Shown: piece by piece, positions 42,601 to 54,424 of the stretch
Numbering within the stretch: the stretch's first letter is position 1
How the letters are laid out: the number at the start of each line of letters is the position of its first letter
Source: Arion vulgaris
Taxonomy: Eukaryota; Mollusca; Gastropoda; Stylommatophora; Arionidae
Assembly (NCBI GenBank): GCA_020796225.1
Contig: CM036756.1
Span: 55,148,616-55,212,615 of the forward strand
DNA length: 64,000 nucleotides
Direction: 5' to 3'
Notes under the pieces: model-generated
Seen by the model: the letters and a program-made list of their open reading frames with translations, nothing else
Database searches by the model: none
Told to the model about the DNA's origin: nothing
Translations under genes and position numbers: made by a program

Positions 42601-44965
42601 TACCACTGCGACCTACAAGACATATCGTAAGAGGAGACTTATAGTACCACTGCGACCTACAAGACATATCGTAAGAGGAGACTTATAGTACCACTGCGAC
42701 CTACAAGACATATCGTAAGAGGAGACTTATAGTACCACTGCGACCTACAAGGCATATCGTAAGAGGAGACTTATAGTACCACTGCGACCTACAAGACATA
42801 TCGTAAGAGGAGACCTATAGTACCACTGCGACCTACAAGACATATCGTAAGAGGAGACTTATAGTACCACTGCGACCTACAAGGCATATCGTAAGAGAAG
42901 ACTTATAGTACCACTGCGACCTACAAGGCATATCGTAAGAGGAGACTTATAGTACCACTGCGACCTACAAGGCATATCGTAAGAGGAGACGTATAGTACC
43001 ACTGCGACCTACAAGGCATATCGTAAGAGGAGACTTATAGTACCACTGCGACCTACAAGGCATATCGTAAGAGGAGACTTATAGTACCACTGCGACCTAC
43101 AAAGCATATCGTAAGAGGAGACTTATAGTACCACTGCGACCTACAAGACATATCGTAAGAGGAGACTTATAGTACCACTGCGACCTACAAGACATATCGT
43201 AAGAGGAGACTTATAGTACCACTGCGACCTACAAGGCATATCGTAAGAGGAGACTTATAGTACCACTGCGACCTACAAAGCATATCGTAAGAGGAGACTT
43301 ATAGTACCACTGCGACCTACAAAGCATATCGTAAGAGGAGACTTATAGTACCACTGCGACCTACAAGGCATATCGTAAGAGGAGACGTATAGTACCACTG
43401 CGACCTACAAGGCATATCGTAAGAGGAGACTTATAGTACCACTGCGACCTACAAGACATATCGTAAGAGGAGACTTATAGTACCACTGCGACTTACAAGA
43501 CATATCGTAAGAGGAGACTTATAGTACCACTGCGACCTACAAGACATATCGTAAGAGGAGACTTATAGTACCACTGCGACCTACAAGACATATCGTAAGA
43601 GGAGACTTATAGTACCACTGCGACCTACAAGGCATATCGTAAGAGGAGACTTATAGTACCACTGCGACCTACAAGGCATATCGTAAGAGGAGACTTATAG
43701 TACCACTGCGACCTACAAGACATATCGTAAGAGGAGACTTATAGTACCACTGCGACCTACAAGGCATATCGTAAGAGGAGACTTATAGTACCACTGCGAA
43801 CTACAAGACATATCGTAAGAGGAGACTTATAGTACCACTGCGACCTACAAGACATATCGTAAGAGGGACTTATAGTACCACTGCGACCTAAAAGGGCATA
43901 TCGTAAGAGGAGACTTATAGTACCACTGCGACCTACAAGACATATCGTAAGAGGAGACTTATAGTACCACTGCGATCTACAAGGCATATCGTAAGAGGAG
44001 ACTTATAGTACCACTGCGACCTACAAGACATATCGTAAGAGGAGACTTATAGTACCACTGCGATCTACAAAACATATCGTAAGAGGAGACGTATAGTACC
44101 ACTGCGATCTACAAGACATATCGTAAGAGGAGACGTATAGTACCACTGCGATCTACAAGACATATCGTAAGAGGAGACTTATAGTACCACTGCGACTTAC
44201 AAGACATATCGTAAGAGGAGACTTATAGTACCACTGCGACCTACAAGACATCTAAGAGAGTATAGTACCACGCACTAAAGACATATCGAAGAGACTTATA
44301 GTACCACTGTGACCTACAAGGCATATCGTAAGAGGAGACGTATAGTACCACTGTGACCTACAAGACATATCGTAAGAAGAGACTTATTGTACCACTGCGA
44401 TCTACAAGACATATCGTAAGAGGAGACGTATAGTACCACTGCGACCTACAAGACATATCGTAAGAGGAGACTTATAGTACCACTGCGACCTACAAGACAT
44501 ATCGTAAGAGGAGACGTATAGTACCACTGCGACCTACAAGGCATATCGTAAGAGGAGACTTATAGTACCATTGAGACCTACAAGGCATATCGTAAGGGGA
44601 GACTTATAGTACCACTGCGACCTACAAGGCATATCGTAAGAGGCGACTTATAGTACCACTGCGACCTACAAGGCATATCGTAAGAGGAGACTTATAGTAC
44701 CACTGCGACCTACAAGGCATATCGTAAGAGGAGACTTATAGTACCACTGCGACCTACAAGGCATATCGTAAGAGGCGACTGATGTAGGACCTAGGGAAGC
44801 TATCCTATTAAATAAAAAGCATCGCTGAAATCGGATGTGGTCTACTTGTAGACGCATAACTGGCAGAACATTCACTCGCTCTTAGGTTCAGATCACATAC
44901 AAATCACACAGAATGGGTAACTTCTAGTCTATAAGATGCGTTCGAAGAAGAAGAAGAAGAAGAAT
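39670..44965 (+). repeat. Element R1 copy expanded by an internal 44-bp array
   Basis: The left end 'gcctgtgtggttgtgggtcc ccaaggaag' and right end 'gcgactgatgtaggacctag' to 'gcgttcgaagaagaagaaga' are the two halves of one R1 copy (compare 55925-56180). Normal R1 has 'accactgagatctacaaagc atgtcgtatgaggcgact' once; here that slice is repeated about 115 times. The element has grown from about 250 bp to about 5.3 kb. Confidence 0.92.
39695..44785. repeat. 44-bp tandem array, about 115 copies
   Basis: The unit is 'gtaccactgcgacctacaag gcatatcgtaagaggagact tata'. Variants (gacatatcg, aagaagagac, gcaacc, gcgatc) form local runs, showing block duplication. Short defects cluster at 41420-41470, 41580-41760, 42200-42250 and 44245-44295. 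Confidence 0.97.
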
Positions 44966-45680
44966 TGGTAAGGTTGGAGAAATATGAAAGTGATAGAAGA
45001 AGAATTGGTAAGGTTGGAGAAATATGAAAGTGATAGAAGAAGAATTGATAAGGTTGAAGAAATATGAAAGCGATAGAAGAAGAATTGGTAAGGTTGGAGA
45101 AATATGAAAGTGATAGAAGAAGAATTGGTAAGGTTGGAGAAATATGAAAGTGATAGAAGAAGAATTGGTAAGGTTGAAGAAATATGAAAGTGATAGAAGA
45201 AGAATTGGTAAGGTTGGATAAATATGAAAGTGATAGAAGAAGAATTGGTAAGGTTGGAGAAATATGAAAGCGATAGAAGAAGAATTGGTAAGGTTGGAGA
45301 AATATGAAAGTGATAGAAGAAGAATTGGTAAGGTTGAAGAAATATGAAAGTGATAGAAGAAGAATTGGTAAGGTTGGAGAAATATGAAAGTGATAGAAGA
45401 AGAATTGGTAAGGTTGAAGAAATATGAAAGCGATAGAAGAAGAATTGGTAAGGTTGGAGAAATATGAAAGTGATAGAAGAAGAATTGGTAAGGTTGGAGA
45501 AATATGAAAGTGATAGAAGAAGAATTGGTAAGGTTGGAGAAATATGAAAGCGATAGAAGGAGAATTGGTAAGGTTGGAGAAATATGAAAGTGATAGAAGA
45601 AGAATTGGTAAGGTTGAAGAAATATGAAAGCGATAGAAGAAGAATTGGTAAGGTTGGAGAAATATGAAAGCGATGGAAGG
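44953..45680. repeat. 40-bp tandem array, about 18 copies
   Basis: The unit is 'aattggtaaggttggagaaa tatgaaagtgatagaagaag'. It begins in the GAA tail of the R1 copy that ends at about 44960. All three phases of the minus-strand reading are stop-free, giving a 268-codon open frame with a 40-residue period. I treat that as an artefact. Confidence 0.95.
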
Positions 45681-45994
45681 AATAATATTGCAACATTAAA
45701 AAGTACCGGCTAAAGTTCTCATTAATTTTCAACACAGAATCAGATATCGGAGACAGCTCATTAAAGATGATCTTACAGAGATTAATTCACACTTGTTTGG
45801 TTTGTCGAGTAGACAGAAGCTTGCAAGAGAAATGTAGAAGTGAGGGGACATCTGTGGGTTAAATGTCTGTGGTTACGTGTTGCAGATAGAAAAGAAAATC
45901 GATGGGACATTTGTTGTTCAGTATTGACAGACAAAATGCTTAAGTAAAGAATCCGTTTTCAGTATATGTGGTATATTCTTCTTCTTCTGTGTTC
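45681..45994. other. Unassigned DNA
   Basis: No repeat or coding feature is recognised. Confidence 0.35.
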
Positions 45995-46541
45995 TGACTA
46001 GATTGGGATTTCGGACTCTCTAATAAAGGCTAATGTCTCTCTCAGATTGTCAGCCCCGTCATACAGTTTGTCTTGGGCGCTGGTGTAAGTGGGCCACCTC
46101 TTTCTTCTCAGGTGTGCATATTGGGGGCAGTTCTGTTGGATATGCTATGTTGCCATACTGGCCAAGTCACAGGAGCACAGGTCGTTGGTGCCTCTCTTGA
46201 ATTTAGTAAACAGGTGGTGCCTCATTCTGTTGTGACCGGTTCGAATGCGAAGTATGGCGGTCTGGTCCCACCTGGACAGTTATGATATCTGACGTTATTA
46301 GTCGTATTTTTCTTTGACCTCTAGCCTATCAAACTTGTCGTTACAACTTCTTGTTTCCTTTTCTGAGAGCATGATAACGGATTGTATATGGTTGACTTAA
46401 GTTCACATGCCCGAAGCTGTTGCCACGCGTTCGCAGATTATAAGTTTTATTTTGGTGCCATCGTCCTTTCGTAAAAATTGCAACCAAACTGTCGGCTGCG
46501 TGATTGGAGCTCAGAAAGTCGGGGTTAATAGACCGACTCAC
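45995..46541 (-). pseudogene. RNase H LINE, C-terminal part
   Basis: The minus strand from about 46290 reads TAILRIRTGHNRMRHHLFTK, FKRGTNDLCSCDLASMATYP and TSAQDKLYDGADNLRE. It matches the post-RNase-H zinc-knuckle region of 10845-11660 (VQDKLYGD) and 37620-38885. The upstream frame at 46341-46541 (HAADSLVAIFTKG...) may be the preceding RNase H end (..EAADSLA..). The knuckle lacks its second half. Confidence 0.78.
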
Positions 46542-46739
46542 TATCCCCTACCATACAGACGTTATCCATACATATAACAAATTATGGCTTGCAGCGAACA
46601 AACAAATATTGGAAGTTATAAAAATGTGTACTCAGTCTATGTTTCGTATATACAAAACTGATAGACATCACAGATCACAGAAAGCTGATTTCCAACATAA
46701 AGAAAGAAGCAAATATCATTTCTCGAGCATCTTTTGATA

Positions 46740-46900
46740 GAAGATGTTTTGACACATGGTAACAACCGGTACAATCAGTTAGAGAGGAGACAGAGAACAA
46801 GAGAGAAAGATATTTCTGGACATGTCAGAAAACATTCTCATAGTAGGGTAACATAATGAGAAAAGTTGAACTGATAGTCAGTAAAATTAAGGGAAAAAAA
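46740..46900 (+). pseudogene. LINE 3' tail
   Basis: The plus strand reads HMVTTGTIS, a stop, RGDREQERKIFLDM, which parallels HIVTTGKIEGRHVRGRQRQN at 55550. It is a short decayed tail. Confidence 0.55.
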
Positions 46901-47339
46901 AGACTGGAACCCTTTTTCATACCATGAGACATATTGGGGGATGCAGTGTGAGGCCCATATTTGTTAGTGATCATCAGTATACGATGGATAATGTTAAAAT
47001 TACACTGACTGTCTTCACTTCTTTTTTTATACTTAATTGAGGTTGGCTTGACGTGATAGTCATTAAGGCCAGAACAAACTCCACTCCAACTGTAGAATTG
47101 ATCTTGGACTCCGCACCTAAGACATTTATTTGTGAGGATGCGTTATCAATAAAGTCAACTGACAAAGCATATGATGATGATGATGAATAGCTACGTTACG
47201 TGTTTATTTAAATAATGAGGAAAATAATAACTGTTGTCTTTGGTCTATCCAAATTCTTTTCAATCTGTCTCTCATTATTTTCTGTTTGATTTCTAGTAAA
47301 AAACCCATCAATAGAATGAATGTACATATAACAACAAGA
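46901..47339. other. Unassigned DNA
   Basis: There is a short ATG trinucleotide run at 47170-47185. No gene is supported. Confidence 0.35.
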
Positions 47340-47510
47340 AATCAGACGAGAAGAAGACCATAAAAACGATGGTTAGATGGCATAGAATAATCCTGTCAAA
47401 GAGCAAAAATAACAAGCACCAGGTCACCAGTACAGCGCAAGACAAAAACAGAAAACCACGTTACTGGGCAACAACCCGGTAACAGTGTGACGACAAAAGA
47501 AGAAGATATC
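47340..47510 (+). pseudogene. LINE tail with R6-type end
   Basis: The plus strand has RREED.KNDG.MA*NN (a basic RRP.KRWLDGI-type box, decayed) and ends 'caacaacccggtaacagtgt gacgac' plus GAAGAA. The end is identical in type to 32488-32530, linking R6's 3' terminus to this LINE. Confidence 0.55.
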
Positions 47511-48090
47511 TTCAATTCGTCATCTTAGTCTAGAATGTTTTACATCCGCAAGGGGATTCCGACAGAATCAATTAGAGATTTCATATTTTCTCATAAATAA
47601 GTAAACTATCACAGACATCAATGATTCCTAGACTTGATAGGTTGCGATAATTAATCTTCAATATGATTTCTATCAGTGTTTTTTTATATCAACAGTAATG
47701 AAAGATGTAATCCAAGTAGTCCACAAAAATGTGTAATAAATATGTAAAGGCTTTCTCTCTCTCTCTCTCATTCTGCTCTCTCTCTCTCACTCTGCTCTCT
47801 CTCTCACTCTGCTCTCTCTCTCTCTTGTGTATTTTAAGCCCCGATTGGGGTAGAGGCCCTCAACCCACTCATGCAACTCTTCCTATCTTTAGTTATGTAA
47901 CTCCTTCCAGTTTTGTCGTGTATCGTTAATCCCTAACTCCAAATCTTGTATCTATGTAATTTGTTGGCTGTCCTCACTTTCGTTTTCCCTGTGGAATCTA
48001 GGAATAGGTCTTATTGTTATATTTTCATCGAGATCTCTCAATGCTTTCCCAACTACAAAGGGAGCTTAGAAAAAAACCACACACGCACAC
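47511..48090. other. Non-coding, CT microsatellite
   Basis: CT-rich repeats with 'actctg' interruptions lie at 47753-47826. Downstream, 'aagccccgattggggtagag' and 'cctatctttagttatgtaac' have the look of a minus-strand LINE end, unproven. Confidence 0.45.
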
Positions 48091-48094
48091 TCAA

Positions 48095-48495
48095 ATATGT
48101 ATACAGTAGTGGTAGAGTTACAGTAGTGGTAGAGTTACAGTGTGAGGTAGGAGTTACAGTAGTGGTAGAGTTACAGTAGTGGTAGAGTTACAGTAGTGGT
48201 ATAGTTACAGTAGTGGTAGAGAGTTACAGTAGTGGTAGAGTTACAGTAGTGGTAGAGTTACAGTAGTGGTAGAGTTACAGTAGTGGTAAGTTACAGTAGT
48301 GGTAGAGTTACAGTAGTGAGTGGAGAGTTACAGTAGTGGTAGAGAGTTACAGTAGTGGTAGAGAGTTACAGTAGTGGTAGAGTTACAGTAGTGGTAGAGT
48401 TACAGTAGTGGTAGAGTTACAGTAGTGGTAGAGTTACAGTAGTGGTAGAGTTACAGTAGTGGTAGAGTTACAGTAGTGATAGAGAGTTACTGGGT
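48095..48495. repeat. 17-bp tandem array, about 23 copies
   Basis: The unit is 'gtagtggtagagttaca'. It abuts the 3' end of the minus-strand LINE tail starting at 48500. Irregular units (48140, 48215, 48290, 48315) contain small insertions and losses. Confidence 0.95.
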
Positions 48496-48499
48496 AGAC

Positions 48500-48720
48500 A
48501 TCATCATCAAAGTGCATGTCTTTTACAGGAACGTTCCTCTCTTTGCGTCGCATCTGAAATTCACGCGGTTCACCCACTTTGCCGATGGTCATATTCATGG
48601 TTTCTTTGATATATTGTAGCCATCTTCTTCTTGGTCTGCCTCTGCGTCCTGGGACCCTGCCCTCAAAATTGTTCTCTCCAGGCCCCCAGTGACGCTTGAT
48701 GTGACTAAACTATCTAATTT
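48500..48720 (-). pseudogene. LINE 3' tail (family of 59440)
   Basis: The minus strand from about 48718 reads FSHIKRHWGPGENNFEGRVP, GRRGRPRRRWLQYIKETMNM and TIGKVGEPREFQMRRKER. It is almost co-linear with 59455-59670 on the plus strand. It ends in a GATGATGATG-type 3' terminus. Confidence 0.88.
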
Positions 48721-48924
48721 GTCTCTATAGTATAATATTTATCAGCCAATTGTCTTAAACATTCAGTTCTTTCAGGACATCAGCTGTATCAAGAATAGGA
48801 TCATGTGAAATAAAAATAAAAAAACTATAATTTAAAGTAGTCATACATTATTTTTTTCGGTTTTTGAGAGTTTCACCTTCTTGAGTTTCGATTACCTGAG
48901 TCAACTATATGTTCTTAATATATG

Positions 48925-49110
48925 AGTTCTCTGAAGTGGTGGTGCATGATGCTCATATCTTGCTCAAATATACTTGATTTCCAGCATGGAGCTTTCAGAC
49001 TCTGTTGTCCAGTGATTTCAATGTAGGAGTGATCAAGTTCCTAATCATAAAAGAGACTAACGATAAAATGTAGGTTCCCGTAGAGTTAAGTTGAGCACGT
49101 ACAAGAATCA
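48925..49110 (+). repeat. SINE family R5, second copy
   Basis: 'gatttcaatgtaggagtgat caagttcct', 'gagactaacgataaaatgta' and 'gttgagcacgtacaagaatc attggcgg' match 10737-10838. The tRNA-like head is decayed. Its 3' end is where the 22-bp array begins. Confidence 0.75.
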
Positions 49111-49920
49111 TTGGCGGAGTAACATCAATAGTAGTATGCTTAAAACATCAATAGGAGTATGCTTAAAACATCAATAGGAATATGCTTAAAACATCAATAG
49201 GAGTATGCTTAAAACATCAATAGAAGTATGCTTAAAACATCAATAGTAGTATGCTTAAAACATCAATAGTAGTATGATTAAAACATCAATAGTAGTATGC
49301 TTAAAACATCAATAGAAGTATGCTTAAAACATCAATAGGAGTATGCTTAAAACATCAATAGGAGTATGCTTAAAACATCAATAGTAGTATGCTTAAAACA
49401 TCAATAGAGTATGCTTAAAACATCAATAGAAGTATGCTAAAACAATCAATAATATTTCTTATTCTCAATAGTAGTTGGCTTAACAACATCAATAGTTCTT
49501 AACATCTAGTAGTATGCTTAAAACATCAATAGTAGTATGCTTAAAACATCAATAGGAGTATGTTTAAAACATCAATAGGAGTATGTTTAAAACATCAATA
49601 GGACTATAGGAGTATGCTTAAAACATCAATAGGAGTATGCTTAAAACATCAATAGGAGTATGTTTAAAACATCAATAGAAGTATGCTTAAAACATCAATA
49701 GGAGTATGCTTAAAACATCAATAGGAATATGCTTAAAACATAAATAGGAGTATGTTTAAATCATCAATAGGAATATGCTTAAAACACCAATAGGAGTATG
49801 CTTAAAACATCAATAGGTGTATGCTTAAAACATCAATAGGAGTATGCTTAAAACATCAATAGAAGTATGCTTAAAACATCAATAGGAGTATGCTTAAAAC
49901 ACCAATAGTAGTATGCGTAA
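49108..49920. repeat. 22-bp tandem array, about 36 copies
   Basis: The unit is 'aacatcaataggagtatgct ta'. Variants are tagtag, tagaag and tgttta. Disrupted units occur at 49435-49520 and 49600. Confidence 0.95.
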
Positions 49921-49959
49921 AACAATAAATAATACTTTCTCTCTCTTTTGCTCTCTTTC

Positions 49960-50240
49960 TCTCTCTCTAACCTGTTACGCCCTTGGCGTTTAGGGCAGCA
50001 ACAAACTCACATCATTCTTCTCTATTCATCGCCTTCCTCTGTATTATGTTCCAGCTATGATTCATTTCCTTCAGTTCTTGCTCTATCGTTCTCCTCCAGG
50101 TTGTCTTTGGTCTTCCACGTTTTCGCTTAACCTCTGAAGTTCATCTCAGTGCAGTTTTCGTGTCAGAACCAGTCTCTATAAGCATCACATGCCCGATCCA
50201 TCTCCAGCATCGTCTTCGGATGATGGCGCTCATATTAAAA
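49960..50240 (-). pseudogene. LINE RT C-terminal tail
   Basis: The minus strand from about 50230 reads IIRRRCWRWIGHVMLIETGS, a stop in the ALRW-type box, KRKRGRPKTTWRRTIEQELK and EMNHSWNIIQRKAMNREE. RRRWRWIGHV and GRPKTTWRRT..E are the RTE-like terminal boxes. Two stops replace Trp codons. Confidence 0.88.
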
Positions 50241-50489
50241 TAACCTTCCTACAAATTGTGACTGACTTCAACGCTACTTAGAGTCCATTGCTAGTGCAAC
50301 GGAGTTCGAGCACTACCACCAACCACTTGTGTGAGAAATAGATATGGTTACCCAAGATGAGCATTTATGATATCTTGAATAATCAATAAATAAACCAATG
50401 TTCTTCATATTCATCTAATAGACCAGTTACAATATTTTTTGTCAAACAAACCAAGCGTTCTCTACTTCATAGATTATACAGAAAGACGG
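50241..50489. other. Unassigned, possible SINE relic
   Basis: 'ctagtgcaacggagttcgag cac' at about 50292 resembles 11773. No other feature is seen. Confidence 0.3.
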
Positions 50490-50710
50490 GTCGTTACGGT
50501 GAAATGGCTACAACGTTTGCTTGTCGTTATGAAGGTTACCGGTTCAGAATCACACGAGTCACATGTGCAGTATTTTTATGAAATCCTTAAAATTGTTGCT
50601 GGAGCTACAGAGTCTGTGCTTTGTGCATCACTCTCGGCAGATGATATGTCACTTATGTAGACAGGGAAATGGGCATATAGGGCATACCCGGTGCAATATA
50701 AACAATCCTT
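50490..50710 (+). repeat. tRNA-derived SINE, family R2, best plus copy
   Basis: The head 'gggtcgttacggtgaaatgg ctacaacgtttgcttgtcgt' and 'aaggttaccggttcagaatc' have A- and B-box spacing typical of tRNA-derived SINEs. The body 'gagctacagagtctgtgctt tgtgcatcactctcggcaga' and end 'acccggtgcaatataaacaa' define R2 orientation. The open frame of 73 codons over it is incidental. Confidence 0.82.
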
Positions 50711-50807
50711 CGCTTTTAGACGATTTTTACACAGCTATGTTCTTATCGCGTTCTATTTCAACATAGTACAAATTATATTGTTCGCAAAAAAGTAATTTTG
50801 AATTTCT

Positions 50808-50937
50808 CCGAAATAGTGTTTGTTTTTGCAACTTTCAGAGAACTATGTTCATCGTGTACATCCCATTATGTCCGAAATAGTGTTTGTTTTTGCAACTTTC
50901 AGAGAACTATGTCCATCGTGTACATCCCATAACGTCC
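50808..50937. repeat. 64-bp direct duplication
   Basis: 'ccgaaatagtgtttgttttt gcaactttcagagaactatg' begins at 50808 and again at 50872, with two or three differences. Confidence 0.93.
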
Positions 50938-50999
50938 GTTAAGAATAATATTTATCTAATCTACCAGAAGAAATAAGTTTGTCTATCAAATCGCTTGTT

Positions 51000-51262
51000 A
51001 TCTTCTTCTTCTTCGAACGCTCCATATCGACCACTTGTTAATCACTCTTTATCATGTGTATGTGATCTGAGCCTAAGAGCGATTGTACGTTGTGCCAGTT
51101 GTGCGCCTACAAGTAGGCCAGTACATCCGATTTCTTCGACGCTCTTTATTAACTAGGCGGATTCCTAGGGCCTTACCTAAGTCGCCTCTTACGACGTGGC
51201 TTGTAGGTCACAGTGTTATTATTCTTTGATCCCCTTGTGAGCCCTGGCAACACACGGGTGAC
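51000..51262 (-). repeat. Dispersed element R1, minus copy
   Basis: It runs from 'tcttcttcttcttcgaacgc' to 'gtgagccctggcaacacacg' with all R1 landmarks, including 'gtcgcctcttacgacgtggc ttgtaggtcacagtg'. It is one of the better-preserved copies. Confidence 0.88.
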
Positions 51263-52120
51263 TTGTTGTCTTGTTATCTGTCTTGATTATGTTGAATGTA
51301 TTTATTGCAGTGAGAATTTAGAAGAGAACCAAAGATATTGTACCGCTGATGAATAGGAAACAAAACAACATTTCAGAAAGAAAGAAAGACAAAGCAGAGC
51401 AACGAGAAAATGGATTTTGCTCCAGGTTCGAGAAATATTGATTTTTCAGGTTTCGTCCTATCAGCCAAGATTTCAATAAAAGTAAGATAGAACTGGCAGC
51501 TATAATAATATCAAGGAAACGTTGGAGATATAAGCAGATTCTGGAAGCAGGAAGGACGTAATGTCGTTATATCACTCAGACAAGTTAAGTAGAAATTACT
51601 CACATGAACCCGATGTTCTAGCCTGCAGTCACATGACAGCCAATTTATTCAATAATTTTGTTTCATTAATCTGCTGCAACGATCCGAGTAAAATGTGCAC
51701 TTATTATATGTCAGTTCTAGACTTTACATTTCTGTTGTAACTGTTTTCATATCAAATACTAGCTTTACTACCCAGTAACTTTGTTTGAACGCAATATCGC
51801 TCAAGACGACCCAGTTTCAATTGTGTAGCAACAAAACAGAAGTAATGCTGGCTACATCACCCACCGTGTGTCGTATTTTAAAGAAAAATGCGGACATATT
51901 TTCTAATATTTTTCCTGGTTTAAAAAACGGATACTTTTAGAAATTATAGAAATTAGATATATTTAGAAATTATATATTATATTTTAAAGAAAACAATTCA
52001 GGAAAAAAAAATGTAAAACTAATTGATGCTTGAATTATAAATAAATGTGGTTTAGTACGTTTGTGTCGTATGTTGTGATAAGCAATATCGATATAAGGGA
52101 AGACTACAGTAAAACTATGT
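51263..52120. other. AT-rich DNA, nothing recognised
   Basis: No tandem structure, family motif or convincing open frame is seen. Confidence 0.4.
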
Positions 52121-52124
52121 AGTA

Positions 52125-52260
52125 ATGGCGAAACACGTGAAAACAAAGTACTGTAGTTTTACAAAATAGAAAAACAATAACAATACACAGCGACGTTTCG
52201 ACCAAAAGGCCTTTATCAAGCAAATGATAAATAGAAGTGAAGAGTTTCACGTCTTTCACA
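52125..52260 (-). repeat. Single-arm copy of the hammerhead-like element
   Basis: 'cgaaacacgtgaaaacaaag tactgtagttttac' and, on the minus strand, 'gcttgataaaggccttttgg tcgaaacgtcgctg' match one arm of 3008-3304. The core positions are the same degenerate ones. Confidence 0.75.
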
Positions 52261-53014
52261 GCACACTACGTATAGAGTTTTTAAAAAAAAGTTAATTGGT
52301 GTCCAATAGCTTGTTCTGAGAAGGGATTTGTCGCCATAACATCCTTCGGGATTTATCTTTGTCATCGACCAGATGCATCTGCAGCGCAGCCATCATGCGT
52401 AAATCATCAGTCACATCTTAAATCTATCTCTTTCGTGGCAGAGAGATCTTGGCGGTAATGAACGAACCCGATAGCGCCGGCGAGGGTAACTGGTATAATT
52501 TTTAAGATGGTAAACATGTTGTAGAAAATGTATATTAATCTATTTTAATGAATTTTGTCCACTGGCAGCGACTTTGCAGCTTGCTCTTATCGATATACAG
52601 CTGCCAGAGGTTAATTTACTTCTCAACTTGAACAAGGCATCTTCTTTTTTATCGTTTGTCTCCAATAGGACTAGGAATTTGATCTCACCTACATTGAGAT
52701 AAGTGATCTATAGAAAAAATATCCCTATCGTTCTACGCAGGAAACAAACCGAGTACCTTTTCGAACGAGAGACGAGCACACTACTTTATCTTTAATTCTC
52801 ATATTCTTGTATTTATTAATTATAAAATATTTATTTCTTGCACGCAATGTTCCCTGACGACGATATATTGGCCGAACAATAATTTGTTATATTCAATCAC
52901 GCTTCAATAAGGTAATTGAATAGCGCGCTCACTCACTGACGTTGACAAGAATACAATTAACATTAAACTACTGTTAAACCTCGCAACTAATAATAATAAT
53001 AATAATAATAATAA
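52261..53014. other. Unassigned; AAT run at the right end
   Basis: (AAT)n at 52987-53010 immediately precedes the 43-bp array and could be a LINE 3' tail. No gene is supported. Confidence 0.4.
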
Positions 53015-53836
53015 GACTAATAACACTAGGCTAGGGTTGAAGGGATGTCATGATGGAGACATCAAACACTAGGCTAGGGTTAAAGGGATGTCATGATGGA
53101 GACATCAAACACTAGGCTAGGGTTGAAGGGATGTCATGATGGAGACATCAAACACTAGGCTAGGGTTGAAGGGATGTCATGATGGAGACATCAAACACTA
53201 GGCTAGGGTTGAAGGGATGTCATGATGGAGACATCAAACACTAGGCTAGGGTTAAAGGGATGTCATGATGGAGACATCAAACACTAGGCTAGGGTTGAAG
53301 GGATGTCATGATGGAGACATCAAACACTAGGCTAGGGTTAAAGGGATGTCATGATGGAGACATCAAACACTAGGCTAGGTTAAGGATGTCATGATGGAGA
53401 CATCAAACACTAGGCTAGAGTTGAAGGGATGTCATGATGGAGACATCAAACACTAGGCTAGGGTTAAAGGGATGTCATGATGGAGACATCAAACACTAGG
53501 CTAGGGTTAAAGGGATGTCATGATGGAGACATCAAACACTAGGCTAGGGTTAAAGGGATGTCATGATGGAGACATCAAACACTAGGCTAGGGTTAAAGGG
53601 ATGTCATGATGGAGACATCAAACACTAGGCTAGGGTTAAAGGGATGTCATGATGGAGACATCAAACACTAGGCTAGAGTTGAAAGGGATGTCATGATGGA
53701 GACATCAAACACTAGGCTAGAGTTGAAGGGATGTCATGATGGAGACATCAAACACTAGGCTAGGGTTGAAGGGATGTCATGATGGAGACATCAAACACTA
53801 GGCTAGGGTTGAAGGGATGTCATGATGGAGACATCA
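53015..53836. repeat. 43-bp tandem array, about 19 copies
   Basis: The unit is 'aacactaggctagggttgaa gggatgtcatgatggagaca tca', with gttgaag or gttaaag alternates. It is highly homogeneous apart from one damaged unit at 53375-53390. Its parent sequence was not identified. Confidence 0.96.
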
Positions 53837-54129
53837 GTACAAATAAAAGTGTCATAGCTCAGTGTCTTCAATTTTTCATGCATGTCGATCAGAAGAATTG
53901 AGCAGAGTTAGTTAGATAGAGCTTACCCGAACAAAACACATACTGATATCGAATACAGAATCGTACTGCACAAAGAATCGCGGTTGTATACCGTATTAAC
54001 TCTCAGTGGACCAGGGCAAAAGCAATTATAGAGTAAAAACGCCACTTAGTGTGACTCCTGGTACACAAGGAGTTAAAGTTATTTGACTCAGTTAACAAAG
54101 AGGTCATTAGAAGAGTTTATAAATGATTA
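53837..54129. other. Unassigned DNA
   Basis: Nothing is recognised. Confidence 0.35.
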
Positions 54130-54360
54130 TTTTAGAGCGAACGTACAACGCCATACCTAACATCATCACAAGACAGGCTCTCCGATGTAACTCCAATCGC
54201 AATAGAGGTAGGGAAAGACCCAGTAATACGTGGAGACGGGAGTTGGAGACAGAATGCAAGAAAATGGGATGAAGAAGATGGTGAGATCTGAAAGGATGGC
54301 CTTGGATAAGGCTGAAGGCCTTGTTGCGGACATGTTTCCTAGGCGAAGGTGAAGAAGTAC
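54130..54360 (+). pseudogene. RTE-like LINE 3' end
   Basis: The plus strand reads TTPNIITRQALRCNSNRNRG, RERPSNTWRRELETECKKMG and then, shifted, ERMALDKAEGLVADMFPRRR. ALRWNP.G...GRP.NTWRR.LE.E...MG is the usual RTE-like C-terminus, ending in a short Arg-rich tail. Confidence 0.83.
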
Positions 54361-54424
54361 AATGTTATAAAAACAACAAACAGTGAAATACTTGTCAGAA
54401 AAATAAATATTAGAAGATATAGTG

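Noticed and set aside
44929..45735. A 268-codon minus-strand open frame with a regular Leu/Ser/Phe pattern
   Set aside because: It is the 40-bp array read through; 40 is not a multiple of three, all three phases happen to lack stops, and the period is 40 residues. There is no independent protein signal.
53015..53836. Telomere-like 'ctaggctagggtt' motif in the 43-bp array
   Set aside because: There is only one TAGGGTT per 43-bp unit, not contiguous TTAGGG repeats; not a telomere.
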